From Vreelandella alkaliphila (GTDB lineage: Bacteria; Pseudomonadota; Gammaproteobacteria; Pseudomonadales; Halomonadaceae), in the NCBI RefSeq assembly GCF_016107625.1, contig NZ_JABASV010000003.1:62001-126000 (forward strand): 64,000 nt of DNA. Direction: 5' to 3'. Under the pieces are notes generated by a model. It was given only the letters and a program-made list of their open reading frames with translations. It had not been told where the DNA came from and did not search any database. Within the stretch, counting starts at the first letter, position 1. Each line of letters opens with the position of its first letter. Of this stretch, positions 32,156-41,089 are shown piece after piece. Position numbers and translations under genes: made by a program.

Positions 32156-33646
32156 ATGGCACTTTTCAGTAAGCAAGAGTGGTTCTCTAACGTCAAAGGC
32201 GACACGCTCTCAGGCATCGTTGTTGCCCTAGCGCTAATTCCTGAAGCGATTGCATTTTCGATTATTGCGGGCGTTGACCCCAAAGTGGGCCTATACGCCT
32301 CATTTTGTATCGCAGTAGTGATCGCCTTTACCGGTGGTCGCCCAGGTATGATTTCAGCAGCTACCGGCGCCATGGCACTGCTGATGGTTACCTTAGTGCG
32401 CGAACATGGCCTTGAGTACCTACTGGCGGCCACGCTATTGACTGGGGTATTACAGATTATCGCAGGCTACTTAAAACTTGCAGAGCTGATGCGTTTTGTA
32501 TCCCGTTCGGTGGTCACCGGGTTCGTGAATGCCCTAGCGATATTAATCTTCATGGCGCAACTGCCCGAGTTAACTAATGTGACGTGGCATGTTTATGCCA
32601 TGACGCTAGCAGGCTTAGGCATTATCTATCTCTTCCCGTACTTGCCGGCGATTGGAAAGTCGGTTCCTTCTCCTCTGGTATGCATCGTGGTGCTTACCGG
32701 GGTGTATATGGTAAGCGGCATGGATATACGCACGGTAGGTGATATGGGCGAACTGCCCGATACACTGCCAATGTTCTTATGGCCTAGCGTGCCACTTAAT
32801 TTAGAAACGCTAATGATCATCTTTCCCTACGCCATCATGCTGGCGGTGGTGGGCCTTCTGGAATCTATGATGACAGCCACCATTGTTGATGACTTAACGG
32901 ATACACCCAGCGATAAAAACCGTGAGTGTAAAGGTCAGGGTATCGCTAATATCGGATCGGGTTTACTGGGCGGTATGGCAGGCTGTGCAATGATTGGTCA
33001 GTCAGTCATCAACATAAAATCCGGTGGCCGGACTAGGCTCTCAACGCTTATCGCTGGTGTTGTTCTGTTGTTGATGGTGGTCTTCCTCGCGGATTGGGTC
33101 TCGCAGATTCCTATGGCAGCGCTGGTAGCGGTGATGATTATGGTATCGATTGGCACCTTTAGCTGGGAGTCGATTCGCGACCTTAAAAAACATCCGGTGA
33201 GTACCAATATCGTTATGCTAGCCACAGTGGCGGTGACTGTGGGGACGCACAATTTAGCGATTGGTGTCTTTGTAGGTGTACTGCTGGCGGCGATGTTCTT
33301 TGCTAATAAAGTCGGCAACATCCTGTATATCGGCTCGAAAGAAGTAGAGCCCGGTAAAGAGCGTGAATACCAAGTGGTTGGCCAAGTGTTCTTTGCCTCT
33401 TCTGAGCGTTTTATTGCGGCCTTCGATTTTAAAGAGAGCATCGATAAGGTCACTATCAACCTTTCCCGTGCCCACTTCTGGGATATTACCGCTGTTCAAG
33501 CCCTGGACCGTGTGGTGATTAAGTTCCGTCGTGAAGGTACTGAGGTGGAACTGGTGGGCTTGAGCGAAGCCAGTGCCACTGTCGTCGACCGCTACGCGGT
33601 ACACAACGACCCTGAAGCGGTTGAAAAGCTAATGGGCGGCCACTAA
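32156..33646 (+). CDS. SulP family inorganic anion transporter with STAS domain
   Basis: The 496-residue membrane protein has about 10-12 hydrophobic helices of the SulP fold. The signature region [20 protein letters not shown] (residues about 23-42) begins the transporter core, and a C-terminal STAS domain runs from about residue 400 to the end ([20 protein letters not shown]). Family members move sulfate, bicarbonate or other anions, often with sodium. The substrate cannot be decided, though bicarbonate is common for this Usp-linked group. There is no clear Shine-Dalgarno, and a small out-of-frame ATG at 32143 overlaps the start. A tandem-Usp gene follows after 19 bp and is probably co-transcribed. 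Confidence 0.9.
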   Translation: MALFSKQEWFSNVKGDTLSGIVVALALIPEAIAFSIIAGVDPKVGLYASFCIAVVIAFTGGRPGMISAATGAMALLMVTLVREHGLEYLLAATLLTGVLQIIAGYLKLAELMRFVSRSVVTGFVNALAILIFMAQLPELTNVTWHVYAMTLAGLGIIYLFPYLPAIGKSVPSPLVCIVVLTGVYMVSGMDIRTVGDMGELPDTLPMFLWPSVPLNLETLMIIFPYAIMLAVVGLLESMMTATIVDDLTDTPSDKNRECKGQGIANIGSGLLGGMAGCAMIGQSVINIKSGGRTRLSTLIAGVVLLLMVVFLADWVSQIPMAALVAVMIMVSIGTFSWESIRDLKKHPVSTNIVMLATVAVTVGTHNLAIGVFVGVLLAAMFFANKVGNILYIGSKEVEPGKEREYQVVGQVFFASSERFIAAFDFKESIDKVTINLSRAHFWDITAVQALDRVVIKFRREGTEVELVGLSEASATVVDRYAVHNDPEAVEKLMGGH

Positions 33647-33665
33647 CCACCGCAAGGAGAGCGAT

Positions 33666-34523
33666 ATGACTGAACACGTACTCGCCGCGATTGACGGCTC
33701 CCAATATGCAGAAAGCGTCTGTGACTACGCCGCTTGGGCAAGCTTGGCATTAAATGCGCCGCTTAGCTTTGTGCATGTGGTGGATAATCATTCTGATGTG
33801 CCAGCAGAGCAAAATTTGTCGGGTAACCTAAGATTTGGTGCCCGCGAGCGCTTGATGAAAGAGCTTTCTGAGCTTGATGAACAGCGCGCTAAGGTAAACC
33901 GTGAGCAAGGCAAGCTTATGCTGGAAGCTGCCAAGGCACGGGCAGTAGAAGATGGGGTCGTTGATCCCATTATTCGCCAGCTTAACGGCACGCTGGTCGA
34001 AACCTTGGTAGAGCTAGAGAAAGACATACGTTTGTTGGTGGTAGGCAAGCGTGGTGAAACCGCTCACCACGCCAGCGGCCACTTAGGTTCAAACCTTGAG
34101 CGTGTGGTGCGTGAAATGCATCGCCCAATTCTCATGGTGCCCAAAGCCTTTAAGCAGCCTGAAAGGGTGCTGATTGCGTTTGACGGTAGCAAAACTGCCC
34201 GTAAAGGGGTGGAGATGCTGGCGCGTTCTCCGTTATTTACCGGTACCGAATGCCATGTGCTGATTGTGGGTGCTGAAACCGCTGAGCATCGCAGCGAGCT
34301 TGATTGGGCGTTGACTACGCTACGCGATGCTGGCCACCAAGCCGAAGGCGCCATCCGTTCCGGTGAGGTAGACGACACCTTGCAAGCGTACGAGAAGGAG
34401 CATGCGATCGACCTTCTAGTGATGGGCGCTTATGGCCACTCGCGTATTCGCCACTTGCTGGTCGGCAGTACCACCACGGCGATGTTACGCGGTAGCCGAA
34501 TTCCGGTACTAATATTGCGTTAA
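33666..34523 (+). CDS. Tandem universal stress protein (SulP-linked)
   Basis: The 285-residue cytoplasmic protein consists of two Usp domains (about residues 1-145 and 155-285). The C-terminal one has the ATP-binding pattern G-X2-G-X9-G-[ST] in GAYGHSRIRHLLVGSTT. The N-terminal one has a similar GKRGETAHHASGHLGSN. It resembles Usp proteins encoded next to SulP transporters and may gate or sense through ATP binding. AAGGAGA lies upstream of the start. A second protein of the same type, about two-thirds identical by eye, is encoded at 36501-37355. A strong terminator follows at 34540. Confidence 0.9.
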   Translation: MTEHVLAAIDGSQYAESVCDYAAWASLALNAPLSFVHVVDNHSDVPAEQNLSGNLRFGARERLMKELSELDEQRAKVNREQGKLMLEAAKARAVEDGVVDPIIRQLNGTLVETLVELEKDIRLLVVGKRGETAHHASGHLGSNLERVVREMHRPILMVPKAFKQPERVLIAFDGSKTARKGVEMLARSPLFTGTECHVLIVGAETAEHRSELDWALTTLRDAGHQAEGAIRSGEVDDTLQAYEKEHAIDLLVMGAYGHSRIRHLLVGSTTTAMLRGSRIPVLILR

Positions 34524-34539
34524 TCAATACGTACGCTTT

Positions 34540-34575
34540 AACGCCGGTCACCACGCTAAGGGGCCGGCGTTTTTT
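34540..34575 (+). terminator. Terminator after the SulP-Usp unit
   Basis: AACGCCGG (34540-34547) pairs with CCGGCGTT (34564-34571) around a 16-base loop, followed by a run of six T (34570-34575). It starts 16 bp after the Usp stop. Confidence 0.85.
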
Positions 34576-35548
34576 ATAGCTGGCTCGGAATTAGCTTGCC
34601 GGGCACCCAGCGTATCAACGCTATCATGCCAAATAACTCCACTAGCGATTGAAAAACAATAACTACTACCGCGGCTTGCCATCCATTGGGCAGGGTAAGC
34701 GTAATGGGCAACATGACAAACGAATTGCGCGTGCCAAAACTAAAGGCAAGTGTTCGGGCGCTGGCAGGCGGTAGTTTGAATAGGCTGCCTAACGTTTTAC
34801 CCAACAACCCAGCGATGACTAAAAAGCCAATAAAGATAAACACAACCTGCCACAGAACATAGCTAAGCCCTAGCACGCTATTTACTTGCGACGCGGCAAT
34901 GATGAACACCGCCAGTGCTAGCAGCGGCACTGGTAAATAAATGAGGCAGCCCACAGAGCGTTTGATAGCTGAAGATCGCTTGGCGGCAAGTTCTGTCAGC
35001 CATGCCAAACTCAAGGGCAGCAGGATCAGTCCAGCAAATGCGCTGAGAAGGTCTGCAGAAAAGGTTAACTGCAACCACTCGCCGCCTAAAAATAGCCACA
35101 GATAAACGGGCAATGCGACCATTTGGATGAGCAGCAGCAGTGGCGTTGCCGCAACCGCGCGGGCGGCATCGCCTTTGCCTAAGTGCGTGAAGGTAATAAA
35201 CCAGTCTGTGCAGGGCATCAGTAGCACTAGCAAAACACCAGCCATTACCGGTGGGGGAAGTGGTAGCCCCACTACTAAAAGACCTAGCACCAACACCCCG
35301 AGTAGTGCAGGAATGATAATGAAGTTGCCAATCAGCAGCGCTGCCATAAAGCGTTTATCGGTAACGCTTTGCTTGATATGTAATAGCGGTATTTGAGTAA
35401 AAGTGGCGTAGAGCAGTATGCCGAGGAGCGGACATAGCAGCTGTTCAAGTGATGACGCTAGTAAGGGAGCTATCAGACCCAACGTAAGCCCTAAGCAGAT
35501 AAATCCCAGGTAAAGCCAAGACTGTTGTCGCTCTAACTGCTCGCGCAT
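34574..35548 (-). CDS. Arsenite permease-like transporter of the ACR3/BASS superfamily
   Basis: The 324-residue membrane protein has about ten hydrophobic helices. It shows the ACR3 hallmark MPCTDWFITFTHL (about residues 110-123), with the Cys that the arsenite efflux permease uses, and a paired conserved segment FSFGTRNSFVMLPITLT later. ACR3 proteins export arsenite from the cell. Some relatives in the bile-acid:sodium symporter superfamily carry other ions, so arsenic is a likely but not proven substrate. No arsR or arsC gene is nearby. It is the last gene of a minus-strand operon with two crcB genes, 13 bp after the second. Confidence 0.75.
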   Translation of the reverse strand: MREQLERQQSWLYLGFICLGLTLGLIAPLLASSLEQLLCPLLGILLYATFTQIPLLHIKQSVTDKRFMAALLIGNFIIIPALLGVLVLGLLVVGLPLPPPVMAGVLLVLLMPCTDWFITFTHLGKGDAARAVAATPLLLLIQMVALPVYLWLFLGGEWLQLTFSADLLSAFAGLILLPLSLAWLTELAAKRSSAIKRSVGCLIYLPVPLLALAVFIIAASQVNSVLGLSYVLWQVVFIFIGFLVIAGLLGKTLGSLFKLPPASARTLAFSFGTRNSFVMLPITLTLPNGWQAAVVVIVFQSLVELFGMIALIRWVPGKLIPSQL

Positions 35549-35561
35549 GAAATACCTACGG

Positions 35562-35948
35562 TTATAGACGAGAAAGCGCTATGCGTTCTCCTAGCCAGGC
35601 CGCCAGTAACCAAAGCGGTAGGCTGATAAGTACATAAAGCAGCGCTAGCCCAGAAAGCCCCTGTTGAATAAGGTGCAATGTTTCCAGGCTAAAGAGTGAA
35701 AACGTGGTAAAGCCGCCGCAAAAACCGGCCACTAACAGCGGCTGCCAGTGCGCAAGCTTGCCGTTAGGAAAACGTGAGGCGGTAGCGGCAATCCAACCGA
35801 TGATTCCAGAACCCAGCACGTTAACCAGCAGCGTGCCCCAGGGGAAATAGCCACCAAGTGCTGCCAAAGACATGAGAGATACCCCGTAGCGAAGTGCACT
35901 GCCAAGCCCGCTACCAATCCCGACGGCTAGGTAAGCTCGCCAGTTCAT
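35562..35948 (-). CDS. crcB: Fluoride channel subunit CrcB/Fluc (second copy)
   Basis: This 128-residue four-helix membrane protein is a CrcB/Fluc fluoride exporter. The family motifs are G-X-G-ALR near residue 15 (GSALRYG), FPWGTLLVNVLGSG (about residues 35-48), and the pore-lining GFCGGFTTFSLFSLET (about residues 74-89). Fluc proteins act as dimers that release fluoride. The ATG overlaps the stop of the preceding crcB by four bases (ATGA), so the two proteins are made together. Paired genes often encode unlike subunits of one heterodimer, as here the sequences differ strongly. Confidence 0.92.
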   Translation of the reverse strand: MNWRAYLAVGIGSGLGSALRYGVSLMSLAALGGYFPWGTLLVNVLGSGIIGWIAATASRFPNGKLAHWQPLLVAGFCGGFTTFSLFSLETLHLIQQGLSGLALLYVLISLPLWLLAAWLGERIALSRL

Positions 35949-36331
35949 AGCAACAACCCCTTAGCTAACAGCCAACCGAGCATGGCCATCACCATGCCGA
36001 GCACTAGGGTAGCGGCAATATTTAAGGCGGCACGCAGCGCTTGGCCGCTTTGCCACAGCTCAATAGTTTGTAAGCTAAATGAAGAAACGGTGGTGTAGCC
36101 ACCTAGCAAGCCTGCAACAGTAAATAGCCACAGCGGCTGTGCGCTTGGCACGCCGTAGTAACCAAGAAGCCCGCCCGCTATAAACGCACCGCTGGCATTC
36201 ACCAGTAAGGTACCCCAGGGGAAGGTTTTGCCCAGCAGGTGGGCCATAAGGTTAGAAACGGCATAGCGACCCATGCCGCCCAATGCGCCGCCAAGTGCTA
36301 CCAGTAGCATGCTCGCGATACCATGCCCCAT
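35945..36331 (-). CDS. crcB: Fluoride channel subunit CrcB/Fluc (first copy)
   Basis: This 128-residue four-helix protein is the first gene of the crcB-crcB-ACR3-like operon. It shows GGALGGMGRYAVSN near residue 14, FPWGTLLVNASGAF (about 38-51) and LLGGYTTVSSFSLQT (about 77-91). The Gly-rich kink and the FSL segment match the fluoride-selective pore. AAAGGAG lies upstream of the ATG. The 169-bp upstream region, shared with the divergent Usp gene, contains no sequence that fits the fluoride-riboswitch consensus. Confidence 0.92.
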   Translation of the reverse strand: MGHGIASMLLVALGGALGGMGRYAVSNLMAHLLGKTFPWGTLLVNASGAFIAGGLLGYYGVPSAQPLWLFTVAGLLGGYTTVSSFSLQTIELWQSGQALRAALNIAATLVLGMVMAMLGWLLAKGLLL

Positions 36332-36500
36332 CGTAACTCCTTTAACTGGCCGCGTTGATAGGCTGCTAAGTGTACCACCTACCCCATAACGATAGGGATG
36401 AACACAAAGAACGCGTTAAGGTGTCGCTGGTCAATAAGTTCGTGTAAAAAAGAGTGAGAATAATAAAAATCTTAACGCACCCGCTCAAGGAGTCGCTTTT

Positions 36501-37355
36501 ATGTCTGATCGCGTGTTCGCCGCTATTGATGGATCTCAGTATTCAGAAAGTATCTGTGATTATGCTGTTTGGGCCGCCAAGGCACTTGGTGCGCCATTAA
36601 GCTTTATTCATACCCTGGATAACCACGCCCAGGTGGCAGAACCTGATCTAACCGGTAATTTAGGTTTAGGGACCCGAGAGCATCTGCTTGAAAAGCTTTC
36701 TGATATTGAAGAACAGCGCGCGAAAGTTGCCCGTGAGCAGGGGCGCTATATGCTCGATGCGGCAAAAGCACGCGCAATCGAAGCCGGTATTGTTGATCCA
36801 CTCTGCCTTCAGCGTAACGGAACGTTGGTAGAGACCTTGGTTGAGAACGAAAAGGAGATGCGCTTACTGGTACTAGGCAAGCGTGGCGAAACTGCGCATC
36901 AAGCCAGTGGCCATCTCGGCTCTAACCTTGAACGCGTTGTGCGTGAGATGCATCGCCCACTATTGATGGTGCCTAAGCAGTTTACGCAGCCGAAAAACGT
37001 GATGATGGCGTTTGATGGCAGCAAAACGGCTCGCAAAGGCATTGAGATGCTGGCCAAAAGCCCGCTCTTTGAAGGTGTTGCCTGCCATGCTGTGATCGTG
37101 GGCGCTGAGACGGCAGAAAATCGATCACAGCTTGAGTGGGCAATTGATGTTCTTGAGTCTGCTGGCCACCACGCTGAAGGCGCAATTCGCGCTGGCGAAG
37201 TGGAAGAAACCTTGCGCGCTTATAAGCAGAAGCACGGTATTGACCTGTTGGTCATGGGTGCCTATGGGCATTCGCGTATTCGTCACTTGCTGATTGGCAG
37301 CACGACGACCGCCATGCTACGCAATGCCCATTTGCCGGTGCTGATTCTGCGCTGA
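36501..37355 (+). CDS. Tandem universal stress protein (second copy)
   Basis: The 284-residue protein is a close relative of the Usp at 33666-34523 (about two-thirds of residues alike by eye). It has the same two-domain form, the KRGETAHQASGHLGSN segment in the first half, and GAYGHSRIRHLLIGSTT in the second. It is preceded by AAGGAG 8 bp before the ATG. Unlike the first copy it has no SulP partner, and its divergent neighbour is the crcB operon. The pair may come from a duplication that was later split by, or that captured, the three minus-strand genes. The stop lies 11 bp before the convergent leuA stop. Confidence 0.9.
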   Translation: MSDRVFAAIDGSQYSESICDYAVWAAKALGAPLSFIHTLDNHAQVAEPDLTGNLGLGTREHLLEKLSDIEEQRAKVAREQGRYMLDAAKARAIEAGIVDPLCLQRNGTLVETLVENEKEMRLLVLGKRGETAHQASGHLGSNLERVVREMHRPLLMVPKQFTQPKNVMMAFDGSKTARKGIEMLAKSPLFEGVACHAVIVGAETAENRSQLEWAIDVLESAGHHAEGAIRAGEVEETLRAYKQKHGIDLLVMGAYGHSRIRHLLIGSTTTAMLRNAHLPVLILR

Positions 37356-37366
37356 CTTGTGAAAGA

Positions 37367-39058
37367 TTATGCTTCTACTTCGACATCCGCACCTTCCTGC
37401 TGATGCTGCTTGGTGGCCTGCGCCATATTAATGCCTGACAGCAGCGCCTTCAGCGATGCGCTAACGGTGTCACTATCTTCGGCCACGGCGCAAAGTCGTT
37501 GTCCATCAATATTCAGCTGCACAAAGGCAATCGCATTGGCTTCGCTGTCGCCACCCAAGGAGTGCTCACTGTAGTCAATAATGGCTACATTGCTGCCTGA
37601 ATGCTTCTTCCAAGCATCAGTGAAGGATGACATGGCGCCATTGCCGGTACCTGACAAGCGCAGTGTTTCAGCGCCTTGCCAAAGGGTTATTTCTATTCCC
37701 TCGTGCTGGCCTTTTGATAGCCGGTAATCGGCCAATGCCAGTGGCGCATCCTGAGTGAAATTATCAAACATCACTTGGCGAATGATTTCACTAGAAAGCT
37801 CGCCGTTGCGGCGTTCGCTCTCTTGTTGCACGTAAGGAGCAAGGGCCAGCATCATCCAACGCGGTAAATTAATGCCGTAGTCTCGCTCCAACAAAAAGGC
37901 CATGCCACCTTTGCCAGACTGGCTATTCACCCGGATAACGGCTTGGTAGTCGCGGCCAATATCATGCGGGTCAATGGGTAGGTAAGCCACTTGCCACGGC
38001 TCGTCGGGCTTTTGATGCTTGAGGGATTTACGAATAGCATCCTGGTGGCTGCCAGAAAACGCGGTATACACCATCTCGCCAACCCAGGGATGGCGCGGAT
38101 GCATAGTAATACCAGTACACTCATGCACCACCTGAACGATCTCGTCCGGGTTAGAAAGATCCAGCTGCGGGTCGATGCCTTGGCTGTACAGGTTCATCGC
38201 CAAGGTGACAATGTCCATATTGCCGGTGCGCTCGCCGTTACCCAGTAACGTGCCTTCGACGCGGTCAGCTCCCGCCAACAGTGCCAATTCTGCTGAGGCG
38301 ACTGCGCCGCCGCGGTCGTTGTGGGTATGTACCGAAATAATCACGCTGTCGCGACGGCTAATGTGCTGGCAAAAGTATTCAATCTGGTCAGCATGATGAT
38401 GTGGCCCCGCAACTTCTACCGTGGTGGGCAAGTTGAGGATGCATTTGTTGTCAGGCGTTGGCTGCCAGACATCCATCACGGCTTCGCAGATGGCCAGTGA
38501 AAAATCGATTTCAGTGCTAGAGAAGCTTTCCGGCGAATATTGGAAACGCCAGTCAGCATCTGGGTGTTGGGCAGCATAGGTCTTCACCCAGGTAGCGCCT
38601 TGCACGGCAATATCGGTAATGCCATCTCGATCCATCTCAAACACCCGCTCGCGCTGGATGGTCGAAGTGGAGTTATACAGGTGAATAATGGCGCGCTTGA
38701 CGCCCGTCAGCGATGCAAAGGTTTTCTCGATTAAGTGTTCACGGCACTGCACGAGTACCGCAATAGTGACATCGTCTGGAATTTGGTCTTCTTCAATTAG
38801 CCAGCGGACAAAGTCGTAGTCTGGTTGGCTAGCCGAGGGAAAGCCCACCATCACTTCTTTAATACCCACTTTAATAATCTGCTGCCAAAAGCGCTGCTTT
38901 TGCTCAACCGTCATCGGCTCTAATAGCGCCTGATTGCCATCGCGTAGGTCTTCACTTAGCCAAATGGGCGCTTGAGTTAGGTCGCGGTCAGGCCATTGGC
39001 GGTTGAAGGCGGGAACACGCGGAGCAGGGCGGTATTTGCGATGATCAAAAGCAGACAT
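37367..39058 (-). CDS. leuA: 2-isopropylmalate synthase LeuA
   Basis: LeuA condenses 2-ketoisovalerate with acetyl-CoA to start leucine synthesis. The 563-residue protein is of the longer LeuA type. Metal-binding motifs are SEDLRDGNQALLEPM (residues about 34-48) and VHTHNDRGGAVASAEL (about 240-255). The C-terminal regulatory domain (about 430-550) supports leucine feedback inhibition, with GTGNGAMSSF near 460. CAGGA before the ATG is the likely ribosome-binding site. The gene is divergent from an Lrp-type regulator across 218 bp containing two palindromes, so Lrp-type control is plausible. Confidence 0.95.
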   Translation of the reverse strand: MSAFDHRKYRPAPRVPAFNRQWPDRDLTQAPIWLSEDLRDGNQALLEPMTVEQKQRFWQQIIKVGIKEVMVGFPSASQPDYDFVRWLIEEDQIPDDVTIAVLVQCREHLIEKTFASLTGVKRAIIHLYNSTSTIQRERVFEMDRDGITDIAVQGATWVKTYAAQHPDADWRFQYSPESFSSTEIDFSLAICEAVMDVWQPTPDNKCILNLPTTVEVAGPHHHADQIEYFCQHISRRDSVIISVHTHNDRGGAVASAELALLAGADRVEGTLLGNGERTGNMDIVTLAMNLYSQGIDPQLDLSNPDEIVQVVHECTGITMHPRHPWVGEMVYTAFSGSHQDAIRKSLKHQKPDEPWQVAYLPIDPHDIGRDYQAVIRVNSQSGKGGMAFLLERDYGINLPRWMMLALAPYVQQESERRNGELSSEIIRQVMFDNFTQDAPLALADYRLSKGQHEGIEITLWQGAETLRLSGTGNGAMSSFTDAWKKHSGSNVAIIDYSEHSLGGDSEANAIAFVQLNIDGQRLCAVAEDSDTVSASLKALLSGINMAQATKQHQQEGADVEVEA

Positions 39059-39172
39059 GGTGAGTTTCCTGAAGGCAGTGAGTTAGTTGGGCGGCCGCTT
39101 GTGGCGTAAGCCGCGTTAACAGGTGTCTGGGTAAGGCACCGTGTAGGGGCTGCTTGTGACAGTCAATACAGT

Positions 39173-39185
39173 TTACTTGAAGTAA
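39173..39185. promoter_or_regulatory. 13-bp palindrome in the leuA-lrp divergent region
   Basis: TTACTTGAAGTAA is a perfect 6-1-6 inverted repeat about 115 bp upstream of leuA and 91 bp upstream of the regulator gene. It may bind the adjacent Lrp/AsnC-family protein. Its centre is 46 bp from that of the larger palindrome at 39213-39237. Confidence 0.35.
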
Positions 39186-39212
39186 GGCGAAAGGTTATTG
39201 CGAAAATGTGGT

Positions 39213-39237
39213 TTTATCGCCAATAATTGGCAATAAA
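39213..39237. promoter_or_regulatory. 25-bp near-perfect palindrome in the leuA-lrp divergent region
   Basis: Two 12-base arms, TTTATCGCCAAT and ATTGGCAATAAA, flank a central A with one mismatched pair. The size, AT-rich ends and location 39 bp upstream of the Lrp-type gene are typical of an autoregulatory Lrp/AsnC operator. It may also overlap the promoter of the regulator gene. Confidence 0.5.
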
Positions 39238-39276
39238 TGTCGTATTTTTATTTTTTATTGGTAGGAGCTGCTTGTT

Positions 39277-39762
39277 ATGCCTGTCGTGCCGCTTGAACTT
39301 GATCGTTTTGATCGCCACATTCTGAATGTGTTACAGCAGGAAGGGCGGATTAGTAACCAGGAGTTAGCCGAGCGCATCGGGCTTTCCCCTTCACCTTGCT
39401 TGCGCCGGGTGCGTGCGCTAGAGGAGCACGGCTTAATTACCCAATATCGGGCCGATGTTGATGCGCGGCAGCTAGGCTATCAACTGATGGTGTTGCTGCA
39501 CATTTCAATGGATCAACATACTCCCGAACGGTTTGATAACTTCGAACGTCATATTCGTAAAATCCCCAACGTGATTGAGTGTTTGATTATCACCGGCCAA
39601 GCGGCAGATTTTCAGCTCAAGATTCTAGTGCGGGATATGGACGACTATCAGCACCTTTTACTGCACGTGATCAACCGTATTGAAGGCGTCACCGGAGCCC
39701 ACACCAGCTTTGTTTTGCGACGAGTCTTTGAGCATCGCCCCGTGCCTACGGAGCGCGTTTGA
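39277..39762 (+). CDS. Lrp/AsnC-family transcriptional regulator
   Basis: The 161-residue protein has an N-terminal winged helix-turn-helix (LDRFDRHILNVLQQEGRIS and the recognition helix LSPSPCLRRVRALEEHGL, about residues 8-45). A RAM ligand-binding domain follows (about 65-150, with IECLIITGQAADFQLKILVRD). Members respond to leucine or another amino acid. It is a different protein from DoeX, which it resembles only by family. The divergent leuA gene and the intergenic palindromes suggest control of leuA and of itself. ridA follows after 71 bp on the same strand. Confidence 0.9.
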   Translation: MPVVPLELDRFDRHILNVLQQEGRISNQELAERIGLSPSPCLRRVRALEEHGLITQYRADVDARQLGYQLMVLLHISMDQHTPERFDNFERHIRKIPNVIECLIITGQAADFQLKILVRDMDDYQHLLLHVINRIEGVTGAHTSFVLRRVFEHRPVPTERV

Positions 39763-39833
39763 TTAAGAAGGCATAGGCAACGAAGCGGTGGCGGTTTACA
39801 CTGCTTTTTTTGTCTTACCTAGGAGATTGAACC

Positions 39834-40193
39834 ATGACAATTCAGCGCCATGATACAAAAGCCCGTATGAGCCGTGCCGTTATTCATCAAGGTGTGGCCT
39901 ATTTGTGTGGCCAGGTAAGCGGTCCTGAAGCGCGCCACGAAGGAATTAAGGAGCAAACCGAGAGTATGCTGGCACGGGTTGATGCCTTGCTAAAAGAAAT
40001 TGGCTCCAGCCGCGAGCAGCTACTGAGTGCGACAATCTACCTTAAAGACGGCAATGATTTTGCTGCAATGAACGAGGTGTGGGATGCCTGGGTACCCGAA
40101 GGCTATGCACCGGCACGCACCTGTGTATGCGCGCCGTTGCCTGCGGATGAGTTAAAAGTAGAAATTACCGTTACCACTGCCGTCAGCAGTTAA
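39834..40193 (+). CDS. RidA family enamine/imine deaminase
   Basis: This 119-residue protein belongs to the RidA (YjgF/YER057c/UK114) family, which hydrolyses reactive enamines made by PLP-dependent dehydratases. The family motif [17 protein letters not shown] (about residues 98-114) contains the conserved Arg, Cys and Glu. VAYLCGQV and the YLKD segment near residue 67 are also typical. AGGAG lies 6 bp upstream of the ATG. RidA genes commonly stand near amino-acid regulators and threonine or branched-chain genes, so its place after the Lrp-type gene is sensible. It converges with the HexR-like gene. Confidence 0.9.
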   Translation: MTIQRHDTKARMSRAVIHQGVAYLCGQVSGPEARHEGIKEQTESMLARVDALLKEIGSSREQLLSATIYLKDGNDFAAMNEVWDAWVPEGYAPARTCVCAPLPADELKVEITVTTAVSS

Positions 40194-40225
40194 GGTATCC
40201 GTATCAGCGATAGCTGTCTTACTGA

Positions 40226-41089
40226 TTACTTACCTGCCTTTTCCACAGGAAAGCGGGTATCGCGCAGGCTATCTTTGATTTTCTTCAGGTGCGGTAGGAA
40301 ATCTTCGCCGCGCCTGAGTGTAACCCCAGTGGCTAAGGCATCAATCAGCGTTAGTTGAATCATCCGCGAGGTCATGGGCATATAGTGGTCGGTGTCCTCG
40401 GGGGTGGCGACTTCGAGAGTCGAGGTACATTCCAAAGAAAGCGGGGAGTTAGGGGCGGTGATCCCCAGCACCACGGCGCCTGCTTCGCGAGCAACGCGTG
40501 CAATATCGACCAGTTCTCTGGTGCGGCCTGTGTACGAGATAATCACCACTACGTCACCGGTATGACAAGCGGCAGCCACCATGCGCTGCATCAGCACATC
40601 TACATAGGCCATGACGGGCAAGTTAAAGCGAAAGAATTTGTGCTGGGCATCCTGAGCGACGGCACCTGAGGCACCTAAGCCAAAGAAATGGATCTGTTTT
40701 GCTTGAGTAAGATAATCAACCATGCGCTCAACGGCGGCCATATCGACCTCACGCTGGGCTTCGTCCAGGGCGGCAATCGTCGCGCCAAAAATCTTATGGG
40801 TATACTGCGTTGCCGTATCGCCGGGCTCGACAGCTCGCGTCACATAGGGCGTTCCGCCTGCGAGGCTCTGCGCAAGTTTGATTTTAAAATCGGGGTAGCC
40901 TTTGGCGCCGAAGTTGCGGCAGAACCGGTTGACCGTAGGCTCGCTGACGCTGGCCGCTTGGGCAAGGCTTGCAATGCTCAAGCTGGTGGCTACTGCTGGG
41001 TCCTCCAGGATGACATTGGCAACTTTGCGTTCTGAGCGGTTTAATTCTTCTAAGCGTTCGCGTAAGCGGTCAAGCAGGTCATGCGCCAT
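40226..41089 (-). CDS. RpiR-family regulator, HexR-like
   Basis: The 287-residue protein has an N-terminal HTH of the RpiR type (about residues 10-75, with [20 protein letters not shown]). A C-terminal SIS sugar-phosphate-binding domain follows (about 120-260, [20 protein letters not shown] and [14 protein letters not shown]). HexR represses genes of the Entner-Doudoroff and pentose-phosphate routes and is released by 2-keto-3-deoxy-6-phosphogluconate. Start 41089 is chosen because GGAGG is 6 bp upstream. The gene overlaps the end of the response-regulator gene by 11 bp, so the pair is coupled. Zwf or edd genes, the usual HexR neighbours, are not in view, so the HexR name is tentative. Confidence 0.72.
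   Translation of the reverse strand: MAHDLLDRLRERLEELNRSERKVANVILEDPAVATSLSIASLAQAASVSEPTVNRFCRNFGAKGYPDFKIKLAQSLAGGTPYVTRAVEPGDTATQYTHKIFGATIAALDEAQREVDMAAVERMVDYLTQAKQIHFFGLGASGAVAQDAQHKFFRFNLPVMAYVDVLMQRMVAAACHTGDVVVIISYTGRTRELVDIARVAREAGAVVLGITAPNSPLSLECTSTLEVATPEDTDHYMPMTSRMIQLTLIDALATGVTLRRGEDFLPHLKKIKDSLRDTRFPVEKAGK

Noticed and set aside
36332-36500. Possible fluoride riboswitch before the crcB operon.
   Set aside because: On the minus strand no GCTGATG-type 3' segment or pseudoknot partner could be found.
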